DNA of 64,000 nt from Planctomycetota bacterium (GCA_028278425.1 JANQEJ010000196.1:1-64000); one strand, 5' to 3'; counted from the stretch's first letter, positions 1 through 10,596 are shown. Notes: generated from the sequence alone by a model not told the origin. Translations and numbers: made by a program.

Positions 1-698
1 TCGCCGAACAACCCGGTGCCGTCGGTGTTCTGGTGCCAGCCGATCTCGCCCGAAGCGTCCCACGCGACGGCGGCGTCCAGGTCTCCGTCGCCGTCGAGGT
101 CGGCTTGGATCGACGTGGGGTCGGAGTCGAAGGCGTTCAGGACCTGCTCGGCGCCGAACGCGCCCAGGCCGTCGGTGTTCTCGTACCAGGCCACCTTGTC
201 GTCGAACTTCGACGTCGAGAGCACGTCCCGGTCGCCGTCGCCGTCGACGTCGGCGGCGAAGACGAAGCTCGCGCCGTCCGCCGCGGTCGTGATGACCTGT
301 TGCGGCCCGAACGCGCCCAGGCCGTCGGTGTTCTCGTACCAGGCGATCTTGTCGTCGTCCTGCGACGCGGAGAGGACGTCGTTGTCTCCGTCGCCGTCGA
401 GGTCCGCCGCGAACACCGAGAACGGCGCGAAGACCGTGACGACGCCCGCGGCGATGACCTGGCGCGGGCCGAAGGTTCCGAAGCCGTCGGTGTTCTCGTA
501 CCAGCCGACCGCGTGATCGTCGGTGGAGGCGGAGAGGACGTCGTTGTCCCCGTCGCCGTCCATGTCGGCCGCGAACACCGCTCGCGCGGCGAGAGCCCCG
601 GTCGTGATGACCTGTTCGGGGCCGAAGCCGCACCCGTCGGCAACCGCCGTGGGCGCCAGCAGACCAACGATGGCAGCCGCTGCTGCGAGCGAACGCAT
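1..698 (-). CDS. Secreted FG-GAP/VCBS-repeat protein (partial, C-terminus off window)
   Basis: The reading frame starts at ATG 698-696 and runs off the left edge, giving about 232 residues. It opens with a signal peptide (MRSLAAAAAIVGLLAPTAVA), then 'CGFGPEQVITTG', then repeats of about 45 residues with the pattern 'VFAADxDGDGDNDVLSAS...WYENTDGxGxFGxxQVI'. DGDGD is a calcium-binding-loop type motif of FG-GAP/VCBS beta-propeller repeats. The protein is probably exported and may bind calcium; no enzymatic motif is visible. It is a paralogue of the decayed gene at 1414-2917 and of the short gene at 32426-32965. The family assignment is firm from the repeats, but the function is unknown. Confidence 0.85.
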   Translation of the reverse strand, partial: MRSLAAAAAIVGLLAPTAVADGCGFGPEQVITTGALAARAVFAADMDGDGDNDVLSASTDDHAVGWYENTDGFGTFGPRQVIAAGVVTVFAPFSVFAADLDGDGDNDVLSASQDDDKIAWYENTDGLGAFGPQQVITTAADGASFVFAADVDGDGDRDVLSTSKFDDKVAWYENTDGLGAFGAEQVLNAFDSDPTSIQADLDGDGDLDAAVAWDASGEIGWHQNTDGTGLFG

Positions 699-840
699 GA
701 CGCGTACCTCCTCAATCCTTGCCGTCGTGGAGCGATCCACCCGAGCATACGCCACAGTGCGAAGAGACGGCCAGGGGGCGCGGCTGCGAAACTGACCGCT
801 GCTGCTCGCACGCATGAACCGAACCCCACGGAGGTGTGTC

Positions 841-1404
841 ATGCGATCGAATCGAAAGGCTCGCGCCGCGCGGGCTCTCGCTCCTTTGCTCCTCGGCTCC
901 CTCGTCTCCTGCGCGACGGGGATGAACATGACCGCGGACGATCTCCGGGACGTCGGGCCGGAGGAAGGACTCGTCCTGGGGTCCTTCAAGGTCGAAGGCG
1001 GCGACGACTTCCTCGGCCGCAAGCGTTGGGAGCTCCTCGCCAGGGAAGCGGGGGGAGGGTTCCACTTGACCGGTCCCGGCGATTACACGATCGAGGCGGA
1101 TCGCGACGCGGACGAAGTGGTCTTCCTCACGAAGATGCCGGCCGGCGACTACCACTTCTACCGACTCATCCAGCCCGGCTTCTCGAGCTTCGAGGCCGAC
1201 ATCGACGTTCCCTTCCGCGTTCAACCCGGCAAGACCGTCTACCTCGGCCGCCTGGTCCTGCGCTTCCCGTCCGGTCAGATCACGGCGTTCACGATGGTCG
1301 GCTTCGACGTCGAGAACGACAAGTTCGCGGCCGTCGCCACCGCGGAGCGCGAGCACGGGATCCCGCTCGACGACGTCGTCACGGACCTGATGGGTCCGAA
1401 CTGA
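841..1404 (+). CDS. Putative lipoprotein, unknown function
   Basis: This is a 187-residue protein. I chose ATG 841 because GGAGG lies about 8 nt upstream; an in-frame ATG at 814 has no comparable site. The N-terminus is basic (MRSNRKARAARA), followed by a hydrophobic stretch and a lipobox-like LGSLVSC, so it is probably a lipid-anchored envelope protein. The rest looks like a small beta-rich domain ('GDYHFYRLIQPGFSSFEADID', 'FRVQPGKTVYLGRLVL'), the type seen in small lipoproteins of the DUF2846 kind. I do not recognise it securely. It stands alone between two FG-GAP genes on the other strand. Confidence 0.7.
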   Translation: MRSNRKARAARALAPLLLGSLVSCATGMNMTADDLRDVGPEEGLVLGSFKVEGGDDFLGRKRWELLAREAGGGFHLTGPGDYTIEADRDADEVVFLTKMPAGDYHFYRLIQPGFSSFEADIDVPFRVQPGKTVYLGRLVLRFPSGQITAFTMVGFDVENDKFAAVATAEREHGIPLDDVVTDLMGPN

Positions 1405-1413
1405 GGGCGACGT

Positions 1414-2917
1414 TCAGAAGGTTCCGATCGTCACGTCGAGCGCGTTGGTCAACGCGATGGTTCCGGTGGAGTCCACCGAGGCCGCCTGCACGCAAGCGGT
1501 GCTCCCGACCAGCGCGCAGTCGCCCGGAACCGGGATCTGGAACGGAAGGCCGATCGCGGGCGCGAGCTTGAAGAACGTCAGCGACGGCGGCGGCAGGGTG
1601 CAGAGCAGCGTCCCGAAGGCCGTCGGGACGTTGATCGCGTTCTTCGAGACGGCGAGGTACTCCGCGATCGCCGCCGGCTGGAACGAGCTGTGGTCGACGC
1701 GCGGGCGCCAGGTGCGGCAGACCACCGGACCGCCGGCCGGGTCATTGAGCAGGGCGGCCGGGTTCGGCGGCGTGCCAAGGCGAACGACGGCCGAGGCCGG
1801 CAGCGACGTCGGGCACAGGTTCTTCCGGAACCACACGATCTCGTCGTCGGAGAGCGTCGAGACGAAATCGGTCGTCGAGAGCACGTCCGGTCCGCCGTCG
1901 GCGTTCAGGTCGGCCGCGAAGATGGCCGTGGAGAGAGCCGGTCCGACGGCCTGCTCGGAGAAGGTCCCGGACCCGTCGTTCCGGAACCAGTCGACGTTGC
2001 TGATGTTCGCGACGACGACGTCCAAAGCTCCGTCGCCGTCCACGTCCTCCGCCAGAGCCTGGATGTCAAGAGCGCCGCTCCCGATGTCCTGCGCCGGTCC
2101 GAACGTGCCGAGCCCGTCGACGTTCTCATACCAATAGGTTCCCGGCCCGATCGCCGTCGCCGTCGAGATCCGCGGCGAAGACGCCGCTCACGGCGTTCGC
2201 CGTGGAGATCACCTGCTGCGGCCCGAACGAGCCGAGACCGTCGTTCGCGTACCACGCGACCGTGTCGTCCGCGCTGGAGGCTGACAGGGCGTCCCGGTCC
2301 CCGTCGCCGTCCAGGTCGGCCGCGAAGACCGAGCGCGGGTTGTCGACGCCCGCGGCGATCACCTGCTGCGGTCCGAAGGTGCCGGCCCCATCGGTGTTCT
2401 CGTATCAGACGATCGTGTCGTCGCAGGGAAGGGCCACGAGCGCGTCCGGGTCGGAGTCGCCGTCCAGGTCCGCCGCAACCAGCTCCCCCAGGCAGCCCGG
2501 GACGTCGATGAGGTGTTCGACGAAGGTGCCCAGACCATCCGAGTTCTCGTACCAGGCGAGCTCGGCGCCACCGGACGCGCCGACCGAAGCCAGGAGATCC
2601 ACGTCCCCGTCACCGTCGACGTCGGCCGCCGCGATGAAGTAGGCGGGCTTGGCGGAGCCGGGGAACAACTCCGGGGTGACCGCCCGCTCCGTGCCGAACG
2701 TCCCCAGGCCGTTCGTGTTCTCGATCCAGACGGTCTTCGGGGAGCCTTCGTCGCTCGTCGCGATTGCGTCCTCGTCGCCATCGCCGTCCACGTCCGCCGC
2801 GAGGATCTCGACCGGGCCGTCGAACGGCGTCTTGATGACCTGCTTCGAGAAGTCGGCGCAGAACGCCGGCGCGGACAGGAAGAGGAGGGTGCAGGGGAGC
2901 GTAGCGAGGGCGTTCAT
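1414..2917 (-). pseudogene. Decayed secreted FG-GAP/VCBS-repeat protein
   Basis: The gene starts at ATG 2917 with a signal peptide (MNALATLPCTLLFLSAPAFC) and carries repeats with 'AADVDGDGDEDAIA' and 'WYENSDGLGTF'. At 2407-2405 the frame hits TGA exactly where every other repeat has the Trp of WYENT (TGATACGAG instead of TGGTACGAG). The same frame continues through two more repeats to about 2140. There the DGDGDR...WYEN spacing is roughly 23 nt short and the frame changes, reading on to a stop at 1414. The last part holds a C-terminal domain ending 'TIALTNALDVTIGTF', shared with the gene at 32426-32965. Two independent lesions make an intact product of about 500 residues impossible. Truncated fragments may still be expressed. 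Confidence 0.85.
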
Positions 2918-2970
2918 CGTTGCCTCCAGCTTCGAAGGACCGTTCGGAGAAGCCAGGACTTTCCCCGTGG

Positions 2971-5900
2971 TCAGAACCTGTGGATCGCGCGCTTGCGGCC
3001 GCGCTGCAGCACCAGCGCGTCGGGGTCGACCAGCACGCGGTCCGGCTCGAACGCGCAGGGGATCTCGACCTCGGCGGACTCGCCCGCGCCTCCTCGAACG
3101 GGTCGGGCTCGTCGTCCTCGTCCGGGAAGCGCTCGCCCGCCATGGCCGCGACCGTGACCGGCATCGCGCCGGTGCCGGCGTTCGTCAGCGTGAGCCGCAC
3201 GACACCGTCCCCGTAGCTCACGTCGTCGAGCTCGTACTCCGGAAGCACCACCTCGAGGAACCACTGCCGGACGAAGTCGTCGTAGGCCTCCGCGTCCGGC
3301 GCGAACGGCCGCAGGTGCGCGACGAAGTCCTGGAGCACCGGATGGTCCCGCGACTTCGTGTAGTGCTCGAAGAACGACCGCATCCCCGCGAGCATGTTGT
3401 CGCGCCCCATGTGGTGCATCAGCATGAAGGTCACCCAACCCATCTTCTCGTAGGTGACCGTTGTGTCGCCGTCGCGGGAGCCGTCGACCTTGACCATCTC
3501 GCGCTCGGAGTCGAGGACGCGCCCTTCGTTGTACTCGGCCTCGAACTGCTTGTTGAGCTCGATGCGGGCCTGAAGTCCCTTCACCTCCTCCATCAGGAGC
3601 ATGGTCGAGAAGTGCGACGTGCCCTCGGACAGCAGGTTCCCGCCCGGACCTTCGCCGGGCACGAGGATGTTCCCGAACCACTGGTGCGCCGCTTCGTGCG
3701 CCGTGACGTAGAAAGCGGTGTTGGAGCGATCCTCGCTTTTGGTCAGGAAGCCGATCGCCTCGGAGAAGGTGATGTTCGTCGGGAAGCCCTGGGCGTAGCC
3801 GGCGTAGGCGGGGAACTCCGAGAGCTTCAGCTCCTTCCACGGGAAGGGGTGGAACCACTCGGAGTAGAAGCGCCGCGCCCCGTCGAGCGCCTCGATCATC
3901 TCGTCGAGGTTGTAGGTGTGCGCCGGATGGTGGAAGACCGCGGTGTCGTCGCCGCGGCGAACGTCCCACAGCCCGCCGACGACGTTGAAGAAGCGCACCG
4001 GCTGGTCGCTCTCCCAGGTGACGGTGCGGCGGCCGTCGACCGCCTCGTCGGCGGTCAGCACGCCGACCCCGTTCATCACGTACCGCTCGGGTGCCGTGAT
4101 CGTCGTGCGCACGGTGAACGGCACGTCGGGGCCGAAGAGCGCGTGCGTCTCGCCGTCGTGGAAGTCGTCGGGGTACTCGCGCGCGTCGTAGCGGTTGTCC
4201 TCGTCGACGCCGACGCCCTCCGCGAAGCCGACGATCGGCACGAAGGTCGGCGTGAAGCTGGTGAGGACGACGCCGGACTCCAGGATGAACTCGGACGCGC
4301 GGCCGCCGTTCTTCGAGTAGCCGTCGAGGAGCACGCCCTGGAAGTCGAAGCCGACCGAGCAGCGCGCGTCGCCGGCGAGCGGCTCGTCGAGCGCGAAGAC
4401 GTAGAGGCCCTCGCGCTCCTCCGGTTCGTACGGTTCGTCGTTCAGCGCCCAGGTGAGCTCTCTCCAGTGCGTGCCGCCGGTCAGGGCGAACTGCGCGAGC
4501 GGCTCCGCGTGCGGGTTGACGAGCTCGAAGCGGCCCTTGCTGTGCAGCCAGCGCTTCTCCGGCTCGATCTCCAGCGCCACCTCGACGTCGGCGACGTCCG
4601 GCTGCGGCGCGTCGAGCCACGTGCGGAAGTTCTTGCGCCAGTACCTCTTCTCGGCGCGCTCCTCGCGCGTGCCGCTCGGCCCCGCGTTGACGCCGCGCTG
4701 CAGCTCGATACCCAGAGCGATCGGCACCACCGCCCACGGCAGGAGCCTCAGCGCGGTTATCGCCAGCGCCCGCGGCCGCAGGCGCAGGAGCGTGCGCGTC
4801 GAGTCGAACTCGCGGCGCGGGAAGACGCGGGCCGCCAGCGCGAAGAGGAACGCCGCCGCGCCGACGATCATCAGGCGGTTGAGCATGAGCGGCACGCGGT
4901 CCATCTCGAACGGCCCGAGGTCGGTCCAGCGCAGCGCCGAAACCAGGGACCAGTTCCACACCCAGCTCATGTTGCCGAGCGCGAGCTCGATGCCCGTCCA
5001 GATCATCACGCCGAGCCCGATCGCGTAGGTCGCGAAGCGGTTGCGCGAGACGGCGTAGATCGCGGCGATGAACGCGTTCCAGAAGAGGATGATCGGTACG
5101 ACGAGGAGCCCGTACACGATCAGGTACGGCCGCACGTCGAGCGCGACCTTGCCCTGGACCGCGATCAGGATCGCGCATACAGCGAAGACCGCCGCGACGC
5201 ACACCACGCCGAGCGCGCTCGTCGCGAGCAGCTTCCCGAGGACCAACGTTCGCGTCGAGACCGGCGCCGAGTAGGCGATGGTCCCGAGTCGCGTGCTCCG
5301 CTCACGGCGCAGCCCTTCGACGGTGAAGAACATCAGGAGCATGCAGAGCGTGAAGGTGAGCTCGGTCAGCGAGCCCACCGCGCTGCGCCCCGGCGTGAGC
5401 CACAGGAGCGTGTCGAACGCCCCGGTCGAGTAGATCGCGTCGAAGGTCGCGTTCATCACCAGGAGCGGCAGGAAGAGCCAGACCCCCGGGCTCGCCATGA
5501 GGATGCGCGACTCCACGCGGGCGATCTCGAGCATCGCGCCGATCGCGGACGGACGCTTGCGCCGCATGCCGAGATCGGCCAGCGAGCGCCGGCGCGCCGG
5601 CGCCAGCGCGCCGCGGTGTCGCGCCGCGTCGGCCAGGCTCCGTTGCGCGACGCGCTCCTTGACGCGCTTGCCGCGCAGGGAGCGGCCGAGGTGGAGCTGC
5701 GACGACAGCACCGCTCCGACGCCGATCAGGACCATCAGCGCTCGCGACGCGTAGAACGCGAAGTCGAAACCGATCAGGTTGTAGTTGTAGAACTCCGCGC
5801 CGCGGTCGACCTCGAGCCACGTCTGGTTCAGCCAGCGGAAGCCCGTCGGGTCGACGCACATCAGGAAGCGGTTCCCGCGCTCGTCGAGCCACGACGGCGT

Positions 5901-6521
5901 CCAGAGCCACAGGACGAAGATGCTGACGAGCAGGAGCGCCAGCGGGAACATGTTCACGAGGATCGGCCGCCGCGTGCGCTCGCCGATCGCGAACGACACA
6001 CCCGCCATGAAAACGATCAGCGGCACGCCGAAGAGCACCGCCGGCTGGAGGTAGGCGAGGAGCGAGAAGTTGCCGATCAGCTCCGGCTGGCTCTGGGCGG
6101 TGACGACCTGCTTGAAGAACGCGCTCAGCAGGACCTGGAAGCCGAGCATGCCGAGCGAGGCGACCAGCGCCGCGAGGAACTTGCCCCACACGTACTCCCC
6201 CGGCCGCAGCGGCGTCGCGTGCAGCAGCGGGTCGAGCCGCTCCTCCCGGTCGCGGATCACCTCCATGCCCGCCGCCACCGCGACGAAGAACGTGTAGAAG
6301 AGGCCGCCGAGCAACGTCAGCTCGAGCGCGTTGCCGAAGGCCGACGTGAGGTGCGCCTGCGTGCCCCCGGTCGACGAGTCGCCGGCCTGGATCTGCATCG
6401 AGCCGTTCGACAGCCCGAGGGCGCAAAGGAAGACGATGAAGCCCCAGATCCAGAACAGGGGGCGCTTGAGCGCATGGAGCAGGTCCAGCCGCGCGACCGC
6501 CCAGAGGCGCGCGACGTTCAA
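2971..6521 (-). CDS. ABC-2 type permease fused to M1-family aminopeptidase (probable frameshift near 3' end)
   Basis: The start is TTG 6521-6519, overlapping the stop of the ATPase gene (TTGA). The N-terminal ~600 residues hold two sets of transmembrane segments typical of ABC-2 permeases ('LFWIWGFIVFLCALGLSNG', 'PGVWLFLPLLVMNATF'). The rest is an M1 zinc peptidase with HEAAH at residues 942-946 and the third ligand Glu 20 residues later (NLLSEG). That spacing is one longer than classical HEXXH-X18-E; I believe it is usual in this permease-peptidase fusion family. After '...DPFEEAR' the frame turns Arg-rich, whereas a 1-nt shift near 3085-3092 gives a sensible tail ending 'LVLQRGRKRAIHRF' at 2971. 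So either the assembly lacks one base or the tail is mutated. The substrate is unknown. Confidence 0.85.
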
Positions 6522-7435
6522 GCGCCCGCTCCCGCCACCTCGGGCCGCACCTCGGGCAACGCGCCCTCGCCCAGGCGCATGACCGTGAGGTACGCGTCCT
6601 CGAGCGTCGCGTCGACGCGCTCGAAACCCGGGTGCAGCTCGTCGCCCTCGAAGTGGATCCGCAGCCGGTCCTTCCCGTTGACGAGCTTCTCCTGGATGAC
6701 GGTGTGCTCCGCGCGGAGCGCCTGAAGCTCGGCCTCCGGCGCCTCTCCCTCCCAGATCCTCCCGGCGACCGCCTCGACGGCCGCGCCCGGCGTCGTCCGC
6801 GCCGCGAGGCGACCGCGACGGATGATCGCGAAGTGCGAGCAGAGCACGGACACGTCCTCGACGATGTGCGTCGAAAGGAGAACGATTCGCTCCTGCGAGA
6901 GCTCCGCCAGGAGGTGGTAGAAGCGCTGCCGCTCCTCCGGGTCGAGCCCCGCCGTCGGCTCGTCGACGACGAGCACCCGCGGATCGCCGGCGATCGCCTG
7001 CGCGATCGCGAGGCGCTGCCGCATGCCGCCGGAGTAGCCGCGTACTCGGCGCTTGCCGGCGTCGGCCAGGTTGACGCGCTCTAGCAGATCGTTGCAGAGC
7101 TTCTTCAGCCCGCCCGGCGCCCGCACGCCCTTCAGCCGCAGGAGGTGCGCGAGCATCGCGCGCCCCGAAAGGTGCCCGTAGAAGCCGAAGTCCTGAGGCA
7201 GGTAGCCCAGCCGCTCCCAGACGTGCTCCGGCTTCGCCGTGACGTCGACGCCGTCGAGCAGCACCTCGCCCGAGGTCGGCTCGAGGATGCCGGCGACGAT
7301 CTGCATCAGCGTCGACTTCCCGGCTCCGTTGGGGCCGAGGAGCCCGAACATCCCCTCGGAGAGCTCCAGGTCGACGCCCTGCAGGGCGGCCACGGGACCG
7401 GGATAGACCTTGGTCAGGGCACGGATCTCAAGCAT
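6518..7435 (-). CDS. ABC transporter ATP-binding protein
   Basis: This is a 305-residue ABC ATPase starting at ATG 7435 (MLEIRALTKVYPGPVAALQG). Upstream in-frame sequence reads as Arg/Pro-rich noise, so the shorter start is preferred. It shows Walker A GPNGAGKST, a Q-loop (YLPQDFGFYGHLSG), the ABC signature YSGGMRQRLAIAQA, Walker B RVLVVDEPTAGLDP and a switch His (LLSTHIVED). This is the drug/bacitracin/copper-export type of ATPase that pairs with ABC-2 permeases. It overlaps the downstream permease-peptidase start by 3 nt, so the two are almost certainly one transporter. The C-terminal ~80 residues follow the usual accessory domain of this class. Confidence 0.95.
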   Translation of the reverse strand: MLEIRALTKVYPGPVAALQGVDLELSEGMFGLLGPNGAGKSTLMQIVAGILEPTSGEVLLDGVDVTAKPEHVWERLGYLPQDFGFYGHLSGRAMLAHLLRLKGVRAPGGLKKLCNDLLERVNLADAGKRRVRGYSGGMRQRLAIAQAIAGDPRVLVVDEPTAGLDPEERQRFYHLLAELSQERIVLLSTHIVEDVSVLCSHFAIIRRGRLAARTTPGAAVEAVAGRIWEGEAPEAELQALRAEHTVIQEKLVNGKDRLRIHFEGDELHPGFERVDATLEDAYLTVMRLGEGALPEVRPEVAGAGA

Positions 7436-7678
7436 GGCAGGAAGGCTGGGGACGGCCGGGAACGCGGCGGTGGAGCGGTGAGCGTGCCCCGCGTACGAAG
7501 AGCGTGGGCGGGGATTTCTCCGCAAGCCGAACGACCGCCGCGGCGAAGGAAGACGCGCGAAGGTGGGGCCGGGTAGCCGGCGCAAGCGAAGCGCGTTAGG
7601 CTCGAAGCGAGGTTCCGGCCGAATGAGCTCGCAGCGGAATCACCCTTCCTTCGTTCGCGCGGACATGGGGGCGACGGG

Positions 7679-10222
7679 ATGCTGATCGTCCTCGCGCCGC
7701 TGGTCGCCGTCGGTACGGTTTTGCAATCCGGCGGTTGCGATGCCCCCGTCTCCGTCCAGACGGTGGGCGTCGGAACGGCGGGCGCCACGGGCGTTCCCGA
7801 GCTGCGGAACGAGGGGGCTCCGGTCGTTCAGACGCCCTTCTCTCTGCGCGTGAGCGGAGCTCCGGCTTCGAGCGGGCTCTTGGCCTTCGGAGTCGTCGAG
7901 GCGCCCTTGTTCGTGCCCCTCTTGGGAGGAGTCTTCCATCCGAGTCCGCCCTTTCTCACGGAGGCGTTTGCTCTGGACGACGACGGTCAGGCGTCCGGGT
8001 TGCTGGGAGGGATCCAGCTCGATCCGGCCTTCTGTGGGCTGACCGTGATCGCCCAGGCGGGCGTCTTCGACGCCGCGGCGCAGGGTGGGGTCGCGCTCAC
8101 CAACGCCCTGCGCTTCCGCGTCGGCGTTGTGCGGGGCTACTTGTTCTCGGGCGCGCGCGTTTCGACGGTTTCCTCGACGACTCCCAAGCAGCTCGTCGCC
8201 GTCGACGCGAACCAGGACGGCGAGCAGGACGTGCTGGTCACCGAGGGCATCAGTGGAATCGTGTCGATCCTTGTTGGAGCCGGAGAAGGGAAGCTCGCGA
8301 GCGCACAGACCGTCGACAACACGCTCAACGAGGCGCACGGCGTCGACGCCGGCGACTGGGACGGTGACGGTGTCCCCGACCTGGCCGTGACGGACCGGAG
8401 CCAGAGCAGGGTGTTCGTCTACCTCGGAGCGGGGGACGGGACTTTCGCGCGGATCGAGGATCACTACGCGGGACTGGAGCCGGTCGACGTCGCGAGCGGC
8501 GACCTTTCCGGCGATGGAGCGAGGGAGCTGCTCGTCGTCAGCCAGGGAATGGACGACCTCTTCGTGTTCGACGGTCAGGGCGACGGCTCGTTCGTTTCCG
8601 GCGGGACGATCGCGGTCGGAGATCAACCGCACACCGCGCTCATCGGGGATTGGAACGCGGACGGCATGCTCGACGCCGCCGTGACGAACTCGTCGGATCA
8701 CAACCTCTCCGTCTTCTTGAACGTGGGGGGCGGCCAGTTGGCCGGCGGCGGCACCTATCTGGCGGGAAATTTTCCCGCAGCCGCCGTCGCCTGCGACCTC
8801 GACCTGAACGGTTTCACCGACGTCGCCGTCGCCGGCACGACGACCGGGTTCAAGAACGTGACCGTTCAGCTTGGTCAGGGCGATGGTTCGTTCCTGACGC
8901 TTCCCTCTCTGGACCTAAGCGGCTCCGCCAACGGGCTTGCGTGCCTTGACCTCGACGGCGATTCCGATCCGGATCTCGTCTTCCCGGACGCGAACACGGG
9001 CCTGCTCGTGGCGCTCTACGGGAATGGGGACGGAACGCTCACCGAGGGAGAACGTCTCTTCGCGGCGAACGGCCTTCGCCTTCCAATCGCCGTCGATCTG
9101 GAGGGAGACGCTGTGCTGGATCTGGTGGCGGCAAGCGGCAGCGACGGCGAAGTCGTCGTCGTTCCACGGCGTGATCCGGGCGGAGGTCTGCCGGGCGGCG
9201 TCGGGGAGCTTCCCGCGGATGCGGACGCGGAAGGACTGGATCTGGCCGATTTCAACAACGACGGAGAGTTCGACGCGTGTGTGGCTTACGCGTCGCCGAT
9301 GCCGCGGCTCGTCGTCCTGCGTGGCGACGGTACGGGCTCGATGGTGCAGGCAAGCTCCCTGATTCCGATCGGTCAGCCTAGGGACATCGCGGCGGGAGAC
9401 CTGGATTCGGATGGCAACCCCGACTGCTGCATTCCCGTGGCGAACGGCTTCGTCGAAGTCCACCTGGGCAACGGGTTCTTCGGATTCTCGGAGGTGACGA
9501 GTCCCCAGGTGGGCCAGGAGCCCGTCCGCGCGAAGCTGGGCGATCTCAACCTGGACGGACACCTGGATCTGGTCGTCGCCAACCAGAACTCCGACGACGC
9601 GGCGGTTCTGATCGGAACGGGCGACGGTTCCCTACTGAACCGCGGTTTCCTCGCGACGGGGCAGGGGCCGAACGACGTGGTCATCAGCGAGTTCGACCTG
9701 GACGGGGTGCCGGACATCGCCGTCGCGAACCTGAGCTCTCAGAGCATCAGCGCCTTCGTGGGGCTTGGGGCGGGCGGATTCCTGCTCTTCGAGGAGCACT
9801 CCATGGTGCAGCAGGTCAAGCAGGTCGAAGCCAGCGACGTCGACGACGACGGCAGCGTGGACCTCGTCGGAGTGATGTTCGGGAGCGGCCAGGTCCTTCT
9901 GGGAGCGGGAGACGGCACCTTCGCCGACGGACCGCCCGTGGACTTCGGCGGCGGCGAGCCCATGGGGGTCGTGCTCGTGGACGTGGACGGCGACGATCGC
10001 GAGGATCTGCTCGTCGCGCGCAAACCGCACGAGCTGCTCGTCATGGGCGGCATGGCCGCTGGGACGTTCGTAGAGCTGGACACGTTCAACGTCGGCCGGT
10101 TTGCGAGCGACAACCTGCTGGCGACCGCCGATCTCAACCACGACGGAATGCCCGACGCCGTCATGGCGAGGACGGCCTTCAAAGCCGTGCAGACCTTCCT
10201 CAACCTGGCTTTGCATCCGTAG
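7679..10222 (+). CDS. Large secreted FG-GAP/VCBS-repeat protein
   Basis: This 847-residue protein starts at ATG 7679, preceded by a purine-rich GGGGGCG. The hydrophobic leader (MLIVLAPLVAVGTVLQSGGC) indicates export. After a ~140-residue N-terminal domain, about 14 repeats follow with the core 'GDWDGDGVPDLAV...SVFLGxGDGTF', typical of FG-GAP/VCBS propellers; residues in 'DxNxDGxxD' would bind calcium. No protease, glycosidase or anchoring motif is visible, and it ends shortly after the last repeat. Such proteins are abundant in planctomycetes and are often predicted to be surface or adhesive proteins. It is divergent from the ABC transporter and convergent with the FHA gene. Confidence 0.9.
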   Translation: MLIVLAPLVAVGTVLQSGGCDAPVSVQTVGVGTAGATGVPELRNEGAPVVQTPFSLRVSGAPASSGLLAFGVVEAPLFVPLLGGVFHPSPPFLTEAFALDDDGQASGLLGGIQLDPAFCGLTVIAQAGVFDAAAQGGVALTNALRFRVGVVRGYLFSGARVSTVSSTTPKQLVAVDANQDGEQDVLVTEGISGIVSILVGAGEGKLASAQTVDNTLNEAHGVDAGDWDGDGVPDLAVTDRSQSRVFVYLGAGDGTFARIEDHYAGLEPVDVASGDLSGDGARELLVVSQGMDDLFVFDGQGDGSFVSGGTIAVGDQPHTALIGDWNADGMLDAAVTNSSDHNLSVFLNVGGGQLAGGGTYLAGNFPAAAVACDLDLNGFTDVAVAGTTTGFKNVTVQLGQGDGSFLTLPSLDLSGSANGLACLDLDGDSDPDLVFPDANTGLLVALYGNGDGTLTEGERLFAANGLRLPIAVDLEGDAVLDLVAASGSDGEVVVVPRRDPGGGLPGGVGELPADADAEGLDLADFNNDGEFDACVAYASPMPRLVVLRGDGTGSMVQASSLIPIGQPRDIAAGDLDSDGNPDCCIPVANGFVEVHLGNGFFGFSEVTSPQVGQEPVRAKLGDLNLDGHLDLVVANQNSDDAAVLIGTGDGSLLNRGFLATGQGPNDVVISEFDLDGVPDIAVANLSSQSISAFVGLGAGGFLLFEEHSMVQQVKQVEASDVDDDGSVDLVGVMFGSGQVLLGAGDGTFADGPPVDFGGGEPMGVVLVDVDGDDREDLLVARKPHELLVMGGMAAGTFVELDTFNVGRFASDNLLATADLNHDGMPDAVMARTAFKAVQTFLNLALHP

Positions 10223-10269
10223 AGCCGGCCCGGTGGAGCCGCCGCGGCCCGCGGGAGACCGTGACGTCT

Positions 10270-10596
10270 CTACGCGCTGAGCCGCGCGTCCTCGGGCCGC
10301 CGCAGGAGCAGGAATCCCCGCTGGACGAGCAGCACGAAACCCTGGATCTCGACGCGGTCCTTGGGCCGAAGCTGCGTCCTCCCCGGCGCGGCGCGTCCGT
10401 TGAGCGTGGTTCCGTTCGTGCTCTTGTCCTCGAGCTCCCAGCCGTCGCCGCTGGGGCGGAGGACGAGGTGCTCCCGGGAGACCCGCGGGTCGGGCAGGCG
10501 GACCCGGCAACCGGTGCCCCGTCCGATCGTGATCTCGCCCTCGAGCTCGACGCGCTCGAAGAGGTGGATCTGGGCCTCGTGAAGGGCGGGGGACAT
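10270..10596 (-). CDS. Small FHA-domain protein
   Basis: This 108-residue protein is essentially one forkhead-associated domain. The phosphothreonine-binding residues are present: GR at 25-26, SREH at 40-43 and the 'STNGT' loop near residue 59. There is no signal peptide or membrane segment, so it is cytoplasmic and probably docks onto a Thr-phosphorylated partner. A GGAAGG-type ribosome site precedes ATG 10596. It lies back to back with the exopolysaccharide operon, which might suggest a regulatory link. The only Ser/Thr kinase in the window is at 22656-25460, and a connection to it is speculative. Confidence 0.9.
   Translation of the reverse strand: MSPALHEAQIHLFERVELEGEITIGRGTGCRVRLPDPRVSREHLVLRPSGDGWELEDKSTNGTTLNGRAAPGRTQLRPKDRVEIQGFVLLVQRGFLLLRRPEDARLSA

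Noticed and set aside
2405-2407. In-frame TGA read as selenocysteine or tryptophan
   Set aside because: The position is Trp in every other repeat, the codon differs from TGG by one base, other genes here use TGA as stop, and the same gene has a second lesion. A nonsense mutation is simpler.
2649-6725. A 1358-codon open frame on the plus strand opposite the permease-peptidase gene
   Set aside because: The translation is Arg/Glu/Val-rich without domains. It mirrors the real minus-strand gene, as expected in very GC-rich DNA where stop codons are rare.
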